From positions 5,396,501 through 5,460,500 of the forward strand of contig NC_088295.1 of assembly GCF_032854445.1 (NCBI RefSeq): a DNA stretch of 64,000 nucleotides, in the 5' to 3' direction. Positions 11,001 through 21,365 of the stretch are shown here, in pieces. The notes under the pieces were generated by a model that searched no databases, was not told the origin of the DNA, and saw nothing but the letters and a program-made list of their open reading frames with translations. This DNA comes from Liolophura sinensis (taxonomy: Eukaryota > Mollusca > Polyplacophora > Chitonida > Chitonidae). A program made the position numbers and the translations under genes. The first letter of the stretch is position 1. The number at the start of each line of letters is the position of its first letter.

Positions 11001-14000
11001 AAGGCTAGGAGTTTGGCTTGATACTTGAAAAGGTGCTGTGATTTTCTCCAGGAACGGATCACTTTCCTCCACCCATATGCTAAACCTGAACACCGTCTCT
11101 TATTGTGACATTTAAAAAACATGGCTAAACAAATAGTTAAATAAATGAACCCAGCATTAACCGGGTACATTTCTTCAATTTGCAGCCCTGTCAAGGATTA
11201 TGTTGTTGTCAACGACAGGTGGGGAATGAACTGTTCCTGTACCCACGGAGGCTACTACGACTGCAAGGACCGCTATAACCCAGGTAAGAACATTTTCGTA
11301 CCCGGTCCTCCTTTGTTCCTCTCACCACTGTTCCGTAGACACCACGACTGTGTGTAGACCGTTATAACCCAGGTAAGCACATAACATTCCCGTACCCGTT
11401 CCTTCCTGGTTCCTTCAACCATCATGACCCCTGTTCTGTAGGTACTACGACTGTATCTTGACCGTTATAACCCAGGTAAGAACAAGGTAATAATTTTTAA
11501 AGCTTTATTCATCAAGATTAGACATGAGCAAAGCTGATTGTGTTAATCGTTATTAGCATGTGCAATACAATTTTTGGTGCTGTGCAGAAGGTGGAAGAAA
11601 AAACAACTGAAATGTATAGAAAGTACAGCTTGGGGTAGGGCTAATAAATGGTACGACAGGTGGTCAAATAAACCTGTTCTGTACCCGTTCCTCCACCGTC
11701 CCTTCCTTCACTGCTCCAAACCTCTTCTGTGCCGGTTCCTCCACTGTACTTTCCTTCACTGCTCTAAACCTGTTCGGTACCCGTTCCTCTACCGTGCCTT
11801 CCTTCACTGCCCCAAACCTGTTCGGTACCCGTTCCTCTACCGTCCCTTCTTCACTGCCCCAAACCTGTTCTGTACCCGTTCCTCTACCGTGCCTTCCTTC
11901 ACTGCTCCAAACCTGTTCTGTACCCGTTCCTCTACCGTACCTCCTTCACTACTCCAAACCTGTTCTGTACCCGTTCCTCTACCGTACGTTCTTTCACTGC
12001 TCCATCCGATAATTGACTTAAACGTTGAAGCAACATAAGATATAAGCCTGTTTCTAGTTTGTTTTCGTGTAATTAAAATATTATTTCATTGTCATTGATC
12101 CAGTTGTCCAGCCATTTCATTAAGCTCTGCATCTGCTAACTACTTTCTGTTAGGAAAATCTAGTTTACTAGCTTTACTGACATTTGATTAAGATGTTCTA
12201 TAACGGAAGATGCGTCTCAATTGTTCGTGGCCGCCCGAAGCCGCGTCGTCCAGATGCAGCTGTGTTCCGACTATGTTTCGGTATCTTCACCAGGTTCCCT
12301 ACAGAAGCACAAGTGGGAGAACGCCATGACGATAGACCGCGATTCATGGGGGTACCGCCGGAACGCCGCCCTGGCAGACTACCTGAGTATTGAGGAAATA
12401 CTGGCCACGCTCGCCATGACCGTTAGGTAAACACTGATACACTTAAAAAACATAATCTGATAAATTTAACGGAAAGTCTCTTGTTTCAGTGATGGTAGGG
12501 TGGATTCTGTTAGTGTGGCAGATCATTCTGTTAAACACATTCTGTTTAAGTCAGCCACTAAAGCAGAATTAATAAATAAAGTAGTATTCCAGAAATACTC
12601 TAAAACTATTTTTAAAATGCTACACCGCTTAAACAAAAAATAGCAACAATCCTCAGTACCTAGCCACTCGTACGGTGACGCCATTTTGCCATGTTATAGC
12701 TATCTAGAGTGATGTCACAAAATCTAACCCCTACCATGGGTATGAAACAATGTGAGAATGAGAAAATACACACAATAACGTCTGATTCCCAACCAAAGAG
12801 TATCACCTCTGTTCCGTGTTCAAATTGCCGATTTGTCTTTTAGTTTGGCGATCAGTCATTGCGATGCTTGTGGGCACAAGCGTCGTGTTTTAGCAGTCCG
12901 TCTCGTCCTCGTCCTGTAAGCATTTGATCCAGGCGACTGTACCGACTTCAGGGAATTTACCGATCATAGCAGGACCTTCTGATTGATAACAGACTCTTTC
13001 ATTCAGATTTTGGGAAGATATTTTCGTACTAAATCGGTCTTTGCTCAGGAAAAATTATGCAAAGTCACGATATTTTTCTTCAAGCAATGATCGAATCTCC
13101 CGAAGTGGTTGTCTTGCCAGCTCACCCTGACAAGTTACTGCAGTATCCTGCACAACATGTACACATTGTGACACGGGCTGCCGTTCTCAGTTCCCTGCTC
13201 ATAAATGTGTGGTCTAAAATGCTTCAGTTTAACGCTTAAACTAACTGCAAAAGTCAGTTTGCATCGGTATCTGTCTGTCTGCTATAAGATACTACACTGA
13301 CAAACGAGAGAAAATAGGTTTTTTGATAGCGAATTGTTACGAGACGCTGTCAGCGCTAGTGATTGGCCAAGTTCATAATATGGCTACTCGGAGTGAATTA
13401 TGTCAGTGCCATATCCCCAATGCTGAACTTCATCTTCTCGGCTTGCAAAATTTATAGAATTTTCTTTTACACATTTTTCGTTGGTAACTGCGTCCTGTAT
13501 AATTTTCCTATGTATATGTAGTGGCGGACTTCATGTTTACTTTAAACTTACCATAAACATGGATTTGATGTATAGGAATGGCTCAGCGTGCTCGCCATTA
13601 CCGTCTGATGAATACTTCTCAATTTGCTGTTCTCCTTACCTGATCTTTCCGTTGACTGCACTGCTGCCCAGTCACATAAGCTGACTGACAAGCCATATAC
13701 ACGTCATTAATTACGGCCTTCCGATGGATGTAATTGTAAATGTTTTGAAAGATGAGGAGACGACCAACAAAAATCCGGGTCAGGGTAGACCTAAGGCAAG
13801 AACCGTGCAGTGAATAAATTTTATCCACTCAGAATTAAGGACCCAACAGGTACTCATAGTACCTTTAATGGGTTAATACTTTGTTTAGACAGGTGAAGTC
13901 TAAATCATGCACATACTCTCTGCTCTTTGTTGATAGCACTGGAGGGAACATGTTAATGAACGTGGGACCTTCTGCTGACGGAAGAATAAATCCTATTTTT

Positions 14001-14833
14001 GAGGAGAGACTTCGTCAGATGGGACAGTGGCTGGGAGTGAACGGGGAGGCGATATACAAGACAAAACCTTGGGTGCATCAGAACGATACCAGGACACCCG
14101 GTATCTGGTAAGTTTGAACTACTGGAAAAGAGTGATCTAAAGCTGTTGCGGCAGTGATAATCTAGTCGCCATGACGAAAAGTATCGTCCTCCTATAGTAT
14201 TAGTTACATGGTCACTCAGTGTTAGGATACGGAAATATATGGTTATACAGGGGTTGTTTACTGTAGGGGCAGGGTGTATAGCACGTCAATCTCACACATA
14301 GTTTGTGAGATGCCCGAAAGTTGCCCGAAAGTTTTTCTACTTAACCATCATTCAATAACCAATTATGGAAGCTGGATAGGACCATCGTCGTACCATCGCT
14401 TCGCATCATCGTGCCATCGCTTCGCATCATCGTGCCATCGCTTCGCGTCATCGTGCCATCGCTTCGCATCATCGTGCCATCGCTTAGTGCCATCGCCGAG
14501 GATGGAACGATGGTACGATGTTGACCTTATCCGGCTTCCATAGACAATACTCTCTCTGAGATCTATGTGTTTGGCTGCTCCAGGTACACGACCAGTAAAG
14601 CCAGTCCCGTGGTGTACGTCTTCTTCCAGACCTGGCCGGATCAGGGCGAGCTCTACCTGGGGGCACCCGCTACCACACAGTCAACCACGGTCAGCCTGAT
14701 AGGCTACCCTGGCAACTTCACTTGGGATGCCACCAACCCCACCGGCATCAACATCTACTTCCCAGCTATCCCATATAACAAGATGCCATGTCTTTGGGGG
14801 TGGATTATAAGATTAGAAAATCTCGCCAATTAA
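4642..14833 (+). CDS. FUCA: Alpha-L-fucosidase (GH29), 8 exons, with frameshift in exon 1
   Basis: Secreted or lysosomal exo-glycosidase that releases terminal alpha-L-fucose from glycans, by similarity to FUCA1/FUCA2. Exons: 4642-5013, 8741-8847, 9247-9377, 10621-10754, 11186-11283, 12294-12426, 13937-14107, 14584-14833. All introns are GT-AG and every phase matches its partner. Ignoring one extra T in the TTTT run at 4873-4876, the exons total 1395 nt (464 aa), a normal family length. The start at 4642 gives a signal peptide ending near GKAQ. Visible motifs: [35 protein letters not shown], the nucleophile segment [30 protein letters not shown] and [10 protein letters not shown]. Oddities: the frameshift, KHAEGF where the family has KHHEGF, and VAAWFW where the family has a Glu before the Trp. 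A decayed paralogue follows downstream. It could be a young pseudogene, an assembly error, or an inactive lectin-like paralogue. Confidence 0.88.
4873..4876 (+). other. FUCA: Frameshift site (extra T)
   Basis: Frame 1 reads YWKGF then stops at 'taa'. Dropping one T from the TTTT run continues directly into [10 protein letters not shown] with the correct downstream phase. The eight-exon total is divisible by three only with this base removed. Confidence 0.85.
5090..5765. repeat. Minisatellite seeded at fucosidase exon 1 donor, ~40-bp unit
   Basis: About fifteen copies of a ~40-bp unit containing 'ccggagccag', 'accaggccaattagtaatg' and 'caggggcc'. The exon 1 boundary at 5003-5021 ('tccggagccaggtaatcag') is nearly the same as the unit at 5677-5695 ('cccggagccaggtgatcag'). 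The array therefore repeats the donor junction itself. It fills the start of intron 1. Confidence 0.88.
5810..5985 (-). mobile_element. tRNA-SINE copy (family S), diverged
   Basis: Matches the SINE seen complete at 36355-36631: 'ttttacgccgtactcaag', 'aatatttcactta', 'accatccacaggttgctgg'. The tRNA-derived head is at the right, so the element lies on the minus strand. It is diverged and its head is incomplete. Confidence 0.85.
6060..6835. repeat. Minisatellite, 14-bp unit
   Basis: About fifty copies of the 14-mer 'tgtttagcacaggt', with point variants and a few longer spacers, in intron 1 of the fucosidase gene. Confidence 0.95.
6836..8440. other. Fucosidase intron 1, unique part with possible SINE head
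   Basis: Mostly AT-rich unique intron. At about 7890-7950 'cgtgcgactgctaaccgaga' and 'ctcgggttcagtctggg' look like the anticodon side and B box of a tRNA-derived SINE on the plus strand. The rest of the element is not clear. The 146-codon minus-strand frame at 7657-8097 overlaps it and has no recognisable domain. Confidence 0.4.
8450..8745. repeat. Tandem array of splice acceptors before fucosidase exon 2, ~38-bp unit
   Basis: Seven or so copies of a ~38-bp unit with the plan 'cgttttgatatcgttt', 'tgtgtgcccgacag', 'gtacgtcgtt'. The last copy is the real acceptor of exon 2 (AG at 8739-8740) with its first coding bases (gtacgtcgtc). Each upstream copy keeps a pyrimidine-rich tract, most keep CAG or TAG, and an exon-like start follows. 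Confidence 0.9.
8741..8847 (+). CDS. FUCA: Fucosidase exon 2
   Basis: Encodes [15 protein letters not shown] and [15 protein letters not shown], a strongly conserved barrel segment. Acceptor 'cgacag|gtacg', donor 'gtcg|gtaagg', phase 2 in and phase 1 out. The second His of the usual KHH pair is Ala here. Confidence 0.92.
9100..9149 (+). mobile_element. SINE tail fragment (family S)
   Basis: 'tcgagtacggtgtaaaac' followed by 'accaatcaaataaataaaac' is the 3' tail of the common SINE in intron 2; the rest of the element is absent. Confidence 0.7.
9247..9377 (+). CDS. FUCA: Fucosidase exon 3
   Basis: Encodes [38 protein letters not shown] and NDFPK, matching the GH29 segment around the conserved GLYH. 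Acceptor 'ttacag|ctgacc', donor 'cctaaa|gtaagt', phase 0 out. Confidence 0.93.
9450..10540. repeat. Minisatellite, ~46-bp unit (fucosidase intron 3)
   Basis: About twenty-three copies of a unit containing 'ttagctcaggacgttagtca', 'ggtatacctggcaa' and 'tctgtggtgac'. Each carries a CAG|GTATAC donor-like string. I found no match between this unit and the flanking exons 3 and 4. Confidence 0.93.
10621..10754 (+). CDS. FUCA: Fucosidase exon 4 (nucleophile exon)
   Basis: Encodes [34 protein letters not shown] and [10 protein letters not shown]. The first Asp of SDGDW aligns with the catalytic nucleophile of GH29 fucosidases (family knowledge), so it is retained. Acceptor 'tttcag|acaaag', donor 'gagag|gtatgc', phase 2 out. 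Confidence 0.94.
10890..11145 (+). mobile_element. SINE of a second family
   Basis: A B-box-like 'gttcaaatccagcttccgct' is followed by 'ttctccaggaacggatcact', 'ttcctccacccatatgct' and 'gaacaccgtctcttattgtg', then an A-rich end. The layout fits another tRNA-derived SINE family. A related head fragment lies on the minus strand near 24720-24775. Confidence 0.55.
11186..11283 (+). CDS. FUCA: Fucosidase exon 5
   Basis: Encodes [34 protein letters not shown]. Acceptor 'tttgcag|ccctg', donor 'aacccag|gtaaga', phase 1 out. Its 3' end and donor are duplicated twice just downstream. Confidence 0.93.
11240..11485. repeat. Triplicated exon 5 donor junction
   Basis: The exon end plus donor ('ataacccaggtaag') occurs at about 11273, 11363 and 11465. 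Each copy is preceded by a degenerate 'ac(t/c)acgactg' exon-like stretch. The third is preceded by 'ttctgtag|gtactacgactg', an acceptor-like join. Unit about 95 bp. The first copy is the coding one. Confidence 0.88.
11690..12010. repeat. Minisatellite, 48-bp unit
   Basis: Seven copies of a 48-bp pyrimidine-rich unit ('ctgttctgtacccgttcctc', 'accgtgccttccttcactgc'). It resembles the intronic part of the exon 5 donor repeats ('cccgtacccgttccttcc'), so it may be a later amplification of that segment. Unit length divisible by three gives 72-154-codon frames that are not genes. Confidence 0.92.
12294..12426 (+). CDS. FUCA: Fucosidase exon 6
   Basis: Encodes [40 protein letters not shown] and MTV. 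Acceptor 'cttcaccag|gttccc' at 12293 joins in phase with exon 5; donor 'gttag|gtaaac', phase 2 out. Confidence 0.92.
12427..13936. other. Fucosidase intron 6, nothing recognised
   Basis: Unique AT-rich intron of about 1.5 kb. Short frames at 13057-13239 and 13481-13684 show no domain. I see no repeats. Confidence 0.6.
13937..14107 (+). CDS. FUCA: Fucosidase exon 7
   Basis: Encodes [40 protein letters not shown] and YKTKPW, the highly conserved end of the GH29 barrel. Acceptor 'gttgatag|cactgg', donor 'atctg|gtaagt', phase 2 out. Confidence 0.94.
14385..14505. repeat. Short tandem repeat, ~21-bp unit
   Basis: Five or six copies of 'catcgcttcgcatcatcgtgc' in fucosidase intron 7. Confidence 0.9.
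14584..14833 (+). CDS. FUCA: Fucosidase exon 8 (C-terminal beta domain)
   Basis: Encodes [44 protein letters not shown] and the C-terminus [16 protein letters not shown], then TAA. This is the beta-sandwich domain typical of animal fucosidases. Acceptor 'gctccag|gtacac'. Confidence 0.92.
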
Positions 14834-16568
14834 TCTTTCAACGTTAGATTTAACGTATCAGTCAAGGCTTTATTTCTTACAACTTTAATATATTCTGTCA
14901 GGGATTTCCGCTCATAGTCTGCATTTCTTTCTAGGGTTAGTCATGAAGTTAGCCTAGACATATTAAATCATTTCGAATAAAATTATATGAATATACCATT
15001 CACATATTTTATTGTGTCAAAATCACTGTTAAATAAAGTTTCTGTGTTCTGTATTGCTATTATTTGCTTCTCATTACACCTTTTACGAGAGGTTTGTTTG
15101 AATTTCCTTCAACATTGAGTTTAAATTTCAGACTCACTGCATAATATTACTGTAAAATGTATACGTACGGCTCTCTACCAGATATGTCAATGAAACATAG
15201 GACTGGTCGATTCAGACAGGAATACACCATAATCAATGGCGCACAACTTCTCTGGGTTTTAGTGAAAATTTTCATCTTCGACTTCAAAAGCTGTAGAGCA
15301 TCAAAACCCCACATGATATTTGAGAATTAGCAGCTTACTGCAAATAAAAAGTCTCTTGTTAAATCCGTTACCTGGTTGATGACAGATTGCAGTTACGTCG
15401 AATTAACGGATTAATTCATTCCCCGTTGTGGATTAAATGATTATCGGGAACGGATTCATTTGTTATTGGGTAGGGATCAATCCATTAAATCGATGGAAAT
15501 GCAATCCGTCATCCCCCAGGAAACAGATTAAACGAAATATTTCTTTGAGGGCTACCAAATGGACAGAAATATTAGTATACGTGTATGGTGCTGACAATTG
15601 CTATCACCAAAGTGAACGTTCTTGCGAGGACGGCCCTCCACATTACATGCACTAACCCAGAGCTACCCAACTTTGTCTCTGGAAGCTACGCAGTGAGCAC
15701 TGCGAGCCCTAGTATTCCCGGAGAATCTCTTTGGAACTATACCAGTATAGCGAATCTTGAAAATCACCAGGGATTAGAATGGGCTATAGGTCAATGTGGG
15801 TTTGTTTGACAAATCACCAGACATCTTCAAATACACATGTAACTTCCACTAAAATCATGTCAATAAACTTTGAAAAGGTTGTATGTTAAATTAAAAATGC
15901 CTTGAGATATCGCAGTCTGACCTACTTCTGATTTATTCCTGTATAATTGTGGGGAAGACACTCATTTAAACGTTGTAAATGTGAATGTTAATCTTTAAGG
16001 AGTCGGACAATCTGTTAGATGCATCACGTTTGGTGGGCGAGTTAGCAGTTTTCATGTTAGAGCGAATAGGCTGGGAATCAGCGCGTGGTGAAATAGACCT
16101 GATGTTATGGCCATGGTTTAAGTTACACAAGCGCATTAATTTTTCTTACTATTTATCTAGTAAATTTGTCAACTTCAACATCCAAGATATATATGCCCTA
16201 ACTTTCGCGTGGTACAATGCCATACCACCATACTTTTCTTTACAACATATCAAAATATCAACCGAGCATGACTTCCCTGATTTGAACTGTGGCTGCTGGA
16301 CGTGAAGTCATAGCATTTTGTTACCTTAGTAACCTCCAGGTAGGTAGGAAGTAACACTGGCAAAAATGTCCTCAGCTCTTTCCAAAACAGACAAAATTCT
16401 GATATATTTTAACTAGATGTAAAGTGGCAGTGGAGAAATTTACAGTGCATCAACAACCTAAAAATGTCCCTATGGCAGTATTATCCAGTCAGTGCTCCTT
16501 CACTCTTCAGTTCGGAGGCAAATCCTGCACCTATGCACCCATCGAATTTTTGGATATTTGTAAAAGGC
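14834..16568. other. Intergenic region between the two fucosidase copies
   Basis: AT-rich unique sequence. Frames at 15437-15809 and 15985-16305 show no recognisable domain. 'aataaa' strings near 14977 and 15033 could serve as poly(A) signals for the first copy, but I cannot confirm them. Confidence 0.5.
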
Positions 16569-17369
16569 ACATCTCTACTGGTGGCCGGTGTCTGCTTGCT
16601 GGGCATGATCACCTCGAACCGGGCGCAGTACGAACCCATCTGGGAATTCATCGACAGCAGACCTCTGCTGTACTGGTACGACGACGCAAAGATCGGCATC
16701 TTCACCACATGGGGCGTCTGTTCAGTGCCAAACGTCCGTTACTGACCATATGGCAACACTGGGGAATGGTTCTGGCAGGGATATAAAAACAAAAACTATG
16801 AAAAAAAAAAACACATCTGCACGGCTTCACGTATGCTGAATTTGCACCATCTTTCCGGACCGAGTTTTTTTTTACCATGAAGAACGGGCCGACCTGTTAC
16901 AGGCGTCAGGACCAAGGTAATAAAACATGTTTGTTAGGGTTTGCATTCGGGGCCACAAAACAAGATTTATTTAGGAAACGAAATATTGATTTTGTTGACT
17001 GATTTGTAAACTGAAGTCTGCCATAGAGAGGGTAGTTCGGTGGCATTTTGAGGGAGGGTGGATGAATTCGGATGGGTATGTAAAAAAAGGGAAACTTAGC
17101 ACTATGCCAGTTAGTTGTAGACCGATTTAAGAACTCTCCAGGTTCTTAGGTGTTTGAATTCTTTCAGTTCGGATTTCAGGCTTCAGACATTGGGCTCGTC
17201 GTATTTCTGTGTACACGTTTTTCTCCAAATTTGACGAAAATCTTTTTCTTCAGAATGAAAATAACCGTTATTCTGTGGTATAAATAAAAATAATTTTGAA
17301 GGTACAATATTGTGTTTGTGTATTTTGCAGGTGCGTGGTTCTGGCGTCTAAGAACGCAGATGGTTTCAC

Positions 17370-17560
17370 GAACTCGAACACCGGTCTTGTCGGTAAAAGA
17401 CGCAATAGTCACCGATTCTCACAGCGACCTTGTCGGTAGGGAATACCACTAACATCGTTCCTCATAGGGTCCTTGTCCGTAAGGGACACCAATAGTCACC
17501 AGTCCTCATTGTGACTTTGTCGGTAAGGAGTTCAACCGTCACCTGTCCTCACACCCGGCA
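17370..17560. repeat. Repeated exon 2 donor in the fucosidase pseudogene
   Basis: The exon 2 end plus donor (intact copy: 'cagggaccttgtcggtaagg') occurs four times with drift: near 17385 ('ggtcttgtcggtaaaa'), 17420 ('cgaccttgtcggtagg'), 17470 ('ggtccttgtccgtaagg') and 17517 ('gactttgtcggtaagg'). Spacing is about 40-55 bp. The intact first copy does not show this repeat. Confidence 0.85.
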
Positions 17561-18289
17561 TAGATTACGATACTTTGCTCAATATGGAGATTTCCTTAAA
17601 CCGTAAATGCGCTTGAGTAGATAATTTTAAAGAGTTTTTATTTCAGACATTAATTTCGGCCTTTATCATTGTGTAGTTCCATCCCGTCTTTGTTCAGGAC
17701 GAGAAAAATAAGTTCACGACCAATGACTTTGTCAGAGTAAGCGCTCCTCTTACTCATTTCTGTGCACAACTTACCAACCATTTATTTCAGTAGTTCAAGC
17801 CTCTGTAGTGGTTTGTCCTGGTAAACCTATGAGTCATGTGATATTGTTACTTTCTGCCAGGTTCTATACTGGTTGGCCTATTGTTACTTACAGTTAACCG
17901 GTACCGTAATCTCTAAAGACAACTGTGTTAAAAATGCACAGGATTTGTGTTACAGGCACAAGTAACACATTTGCACAGGCGATTTAATGTGTAGTTTGCA
18001 TACATCATATTTGTGTACCTACACTGTTAATGTGTACCAAATTGTGATAAACATCTTGTTTACATCGCGAGCTACACAAACACTACTCCCGTAACCTTAC
18101 TTTCAACCATACCTGTACCGTTACTGTTAGTTACGGGCTACCTGAAGCGCTATACAGCTGCATTAATGTATGGTTCAGACAAAGACGATGCCAGAGCTGT
18201 ACGAGATCGTAAACGCAGAAAAGCCCGATCTAATCTTTTGGACCGCCCACATACTGGAACTCAATTTACTTTCCGGTCGGGTTGTATAA

Positions 18290-18380
18290 CGAGAAGTACA
18301 ATCGGAAAAGGAACAGAAAAGGGGGCAGAAAAGGAAACGGAACAGAAAAGGAAACGGAATGGAAAAGGAAACTCAACACA
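18290..18380. repeat. Purine-rich short repeat
   Basis: Degenerate repetition of 'ggaaacggaacagaaaa' in the remnant of the pseudogene, where exons 5-7 would be expected. Confidence 0.7.
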
Positions 18381-18778
18381 TACACAACACACGTGAAATT
18401 CAATATTAAAATATTCCAGGTGAATACTTAACACATTAGTATTCCTGTTTTCTGCAGGTGTACGGCCAGCAAAGCCAGCCACGTTGTGTATGTGTTCTTC
18501 CAGACCTGGCCAGGACAGGGAAAGCTCTTCCTGGGAGCAGCCACTACAACCCAGTCCACCACGGTCAGATGGGCTATCCGGACACCTTTAAATGGTATGC
18601 CACCAATCCGACCGGAGTCAACATCAATTTCCGAGCAATAACATTCAGTGAAGTACCGTGTCACTGGGCCTGGGTTTTGTCTACAAGAACAAAGCCTCAA
18701 GAATCCAGCTTACCATCAGAGCTGTTCTCTTGATGCATAAGTAACATCACTTTGTCGAGATCAGGCCTATTACAATAT

Positions 18779-18811
18779 GCGTGCTAACCCCATCGGCCAC
18801 GGAGGCCCCTT
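18779..18811 (-). mobile_element. SINE head fragment (family S)
   Basis: 'gctaaccccatcggccacgg' followed by 'aggcccc' matches the tRNA-derived head of the common SINE on the minus strand; the remainder is missing. Confidence 0.6.
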
Positions 18812-19289
18812 AAGAACACATAAACCTGAATATTACTTTTGGGTATCAGATCTTAATTAATGGCAATCCGGGTAATTATTTCGTCCCCTTGAGAAAGCAC
18901 AGTTAAATCAGGTAACTTTCAGAGAGCTTTTTTGTCTACTGTGGTCCACAAGGGTATTTTCTTTTCGTCCATCTGACCTTTCAACTGCTGGCAAATACAA
19001 CATGACCGGCGGTACGAGACCTAATGTGTCCCTTAAGTGTCCTAATGATTTGTCTTCAACATTTTATACCTAAGCTTTTATTTGGCCGAAATTACCGTTT
19101 CAAAAGTGCAATACAATTTTTGTACACCTCGACTTCTATTGAGGCACCTATATTTATTCACTTGACTGTCGTTCAACACCACACATAAGCATTTGGTTTT
19201 AAATGTGGAGGGAACGTTTAACAAGTCACTGGAGGACATTCCCACGTGTGAAATACATAAACTTGTATGCCATATTGATAAAAGAAAAG
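18812..19289. other. No gene seen
   Basis: Unique sequence downstream of the fucosidase pseudogene. No coding signal. Confidence 0.5.
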
Positions 19290-19800
19290 TGGTCTAGCTT
19301 CAACAAGGAGTAGACTGTGCATGCAGACGGTCCCCCGTCTAAGGCACCACAAAGAGGGAGAGAGGTTAGAGTGTGCATGTAAACGTTCCCCCGGCTAAGA
19401 CACCATAAATAGAGAGAGAGGTTAGACTTTGCATGCAAACGTTCCCTGGCTAAGGCACCATAAATAGAGAGGTTAGACTTTGCATGCAAACGTTCCCCCG
19501 GCTAAGGCACCATAAATAGAGAGAGGGGTTAGACTTTGCATGCAAACGTTCCCCCAGTTAAGGCACCATAAATAGAGAGGTTAGACTTTGCATGCAAACG
19601 TTCCCCCAGCTAAGGCACCATGAATAGAGAGGTTAGACTTTGCATGCAAACGTTCCCCGCCTAAGGCACCACAAAGAGAGAGAGAGGTTAGACTGTGCAT
19701 GCAAACGTTCCCCCGGCTAAGGCACCATAAATAAAGAGAGGTTAGGCTTTGCATGGAAACGTTCCCCGGCCAAGGCACCACAAAGAGAGAGAGCTGGAAA
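19290..19800. repeat. Tandem array, ~54-bp unit
   Basis: About nine copies with 'ggttagactttgcatgcaaa', 'cgttcccccggctaaggcac' and 'cataaatagagaga'. Small indels in the gagaga part vary the length. A degenerate pair of ~100-bp repeats ('acatctcccctgccttgtg') follows at 19803-19940. Confidence 0.93.
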
Positions 19801-20334
19801 CCCACATCTCCCCTGCCTTGTGATTGTAGTTTACCCCTTAGTTCTAACCTCCACCAAACCCTCCCACCCCACCCCCTTGGCCACATCTCCCGTGCCTTGT
19901 GCTTGTAGTCACACAGTTTACCCCTTAGTCTTACCCCCACCCTTGATATGCATAGCAATAATCAGGGCTCATGGATCTGTGAATTAATCCAGACAGTATC
20001 ATACTCAGAACAAACTGGAAAATCACGAAAGAATGATGATTTCATGCCAATTACCATTTTATTACACCAGAGTCAGACAGGAGAGCGGGTGGAATTATTG
20101 TTATTAGATCAGTCAGATGGAATGTAAAACAGGACCCCCAGCACTGTCCCCACACAAATGTATGTACCAAACAAAGCACTAGTTTGTGATAATGGAATAC
20201 AGCCAACAAGGCAGGGTTTTTACACCTGTAAATAAGCGCAAATTCACAATACCTGAGACATCTTACATAAGTCCATGTAGCCTTGTGCTCAGGTTATTCA
20301 TTAATTCACTAAGCCATATTAAAAGACAAGACGT

Positions 20335-20545
20335 AAAACACTTCGATCACCCAATTGACCAACCAACAGGCAGAGCGACATACAGAGCTGATCACCTGAT
20401 TGACCAACCAACAGACAGAGTGACAGGCAGAGCGACATACAGAGCTGATCACCCGATCGACTAACCAACAGGCAGAATGACATACAGATCTGATCACCCG
20501 AACGACCAACAAACAGGCAGAGCGACATACAGAGCTGATTGTTGG
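20335..20545. repeat. Tandem array, ~45-bp unit
   Basis: Four to five copies with 'gatcacccgattgaccaacc' and 'aacaggcagagcgacataca'. No gene between 19941 and 20830 otherwise. Confidence 0.92.
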
Positions 20546-20829
20546 AGGTAAAAAATAACCATCTTCAAGGAAGTGTATTTAGCTCTTCACTTTCCGAAAA
20601 CGTCGCAGCAACTGGCTTTTGTTGACCGAGAAGATCCCGAGTAGGAAACATTAGTCTATCATGACAACACTGTCCACTTAAACAGCTGATAATACTGTTT
20701 TTAATATCTCAATCCGATGGTCAATTTGATTGTAGCACTAAAACTTAAGGGTGAATGAAATATATGTACAATATCACAGAAGGTAGCCCAATGGGATAAA
20801 ACATTCTGCATAATTGAATACCTAAAGTG

Positions 20830-21365
20830 TGGTGTATTCCATCATACCTCACAGATGCAAAATCTAGGTGCACCACTCAGCAGTGATATCCCATCATATC
20901 CCACAGATGTAGAATCTAGATGCAGCCGGCAGAAGTGATATCCCATCATATCCCACGGATGCAGAATCTAGGTGCACCCGCCAGAAGTGATATCCCATCA
21001 TATCCCACAGATGCAGAATCTAGGTGCACCACTCACAAGTGATATCCCATCATATCCCACAGATGTAGAATCTATGTGCACCACTCACAAGTGATATCCT
21101 ATCATATCCCACAGATGAAGGATCTAGGCACACCACTCACAAGTGATATCCCATCATATCCCTCAGATGAAGGATCTAGGCGCACCACTCAGCAGTGATA
21201 TCCCATCATATCCCACAGATGTAGAATCTATGTGCACCACTCACAAGTGATATCCCATCAGATCCCACAGATGAAGAATCTAGGTGCACCACTCACAAGT
21301 GATATCCCATCAGATCCCACTGATGAAGAATATAAGTGCACCACTCACAAGTGATACCCCATCAT
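20830..21365. repeat. Tandem array, ~52-bp unit
   Basis: About ten copies with 'gtgatatcccatcatatccc', 'acagatgtagaatctaggtg' and 'caccactcacaa'. The stretch from 21366 to 21750 after it shows nothing recognisable. Confidence 0.93.

Larger units (their letters stand above)
16569..18733 (+). pseudogene. Fucosidase pseudogene (second tandem copy)
   Basis: Five blocks match fucosidase exons in order: exon 1 at 16569-16916, exon 2 at 17331-17392, exon 3 at 17647-17736, exon 4 at 18179-18294, exon 8 at 18458-18733. Exon 1 has a stop right after [11 protein letters not shown] where the intact copy has IHW, and poly-A and poly-T slips. Exon 2 has lost its middle. Exon 3 has a small deletion around LYEW. 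Exon 4 has lost the SDGDWEAPD nucleophile segment and its GT donor. Exons 5-7 are absent. Exon 8 is frameshifted near 18570. It kept the Glu before Trp (GEWFW) that the first copy lost. The same order and orientation indicate a tandem duplication, followed by decay. Confidence 0.93.

Noticed and set aside
12184-12293. Extra coding sequence at the front of fucosidase exon 6
   Set aside because: The frame is open and GC-rich, but phase with exon 5 fits exactly at the acceptor at 12293, and the family has no insertion there.
15437-15809. Two overlapping frames that might be an exon between the fucosidase copies
   Set aside because: No match to any fucosidase segment or other family.
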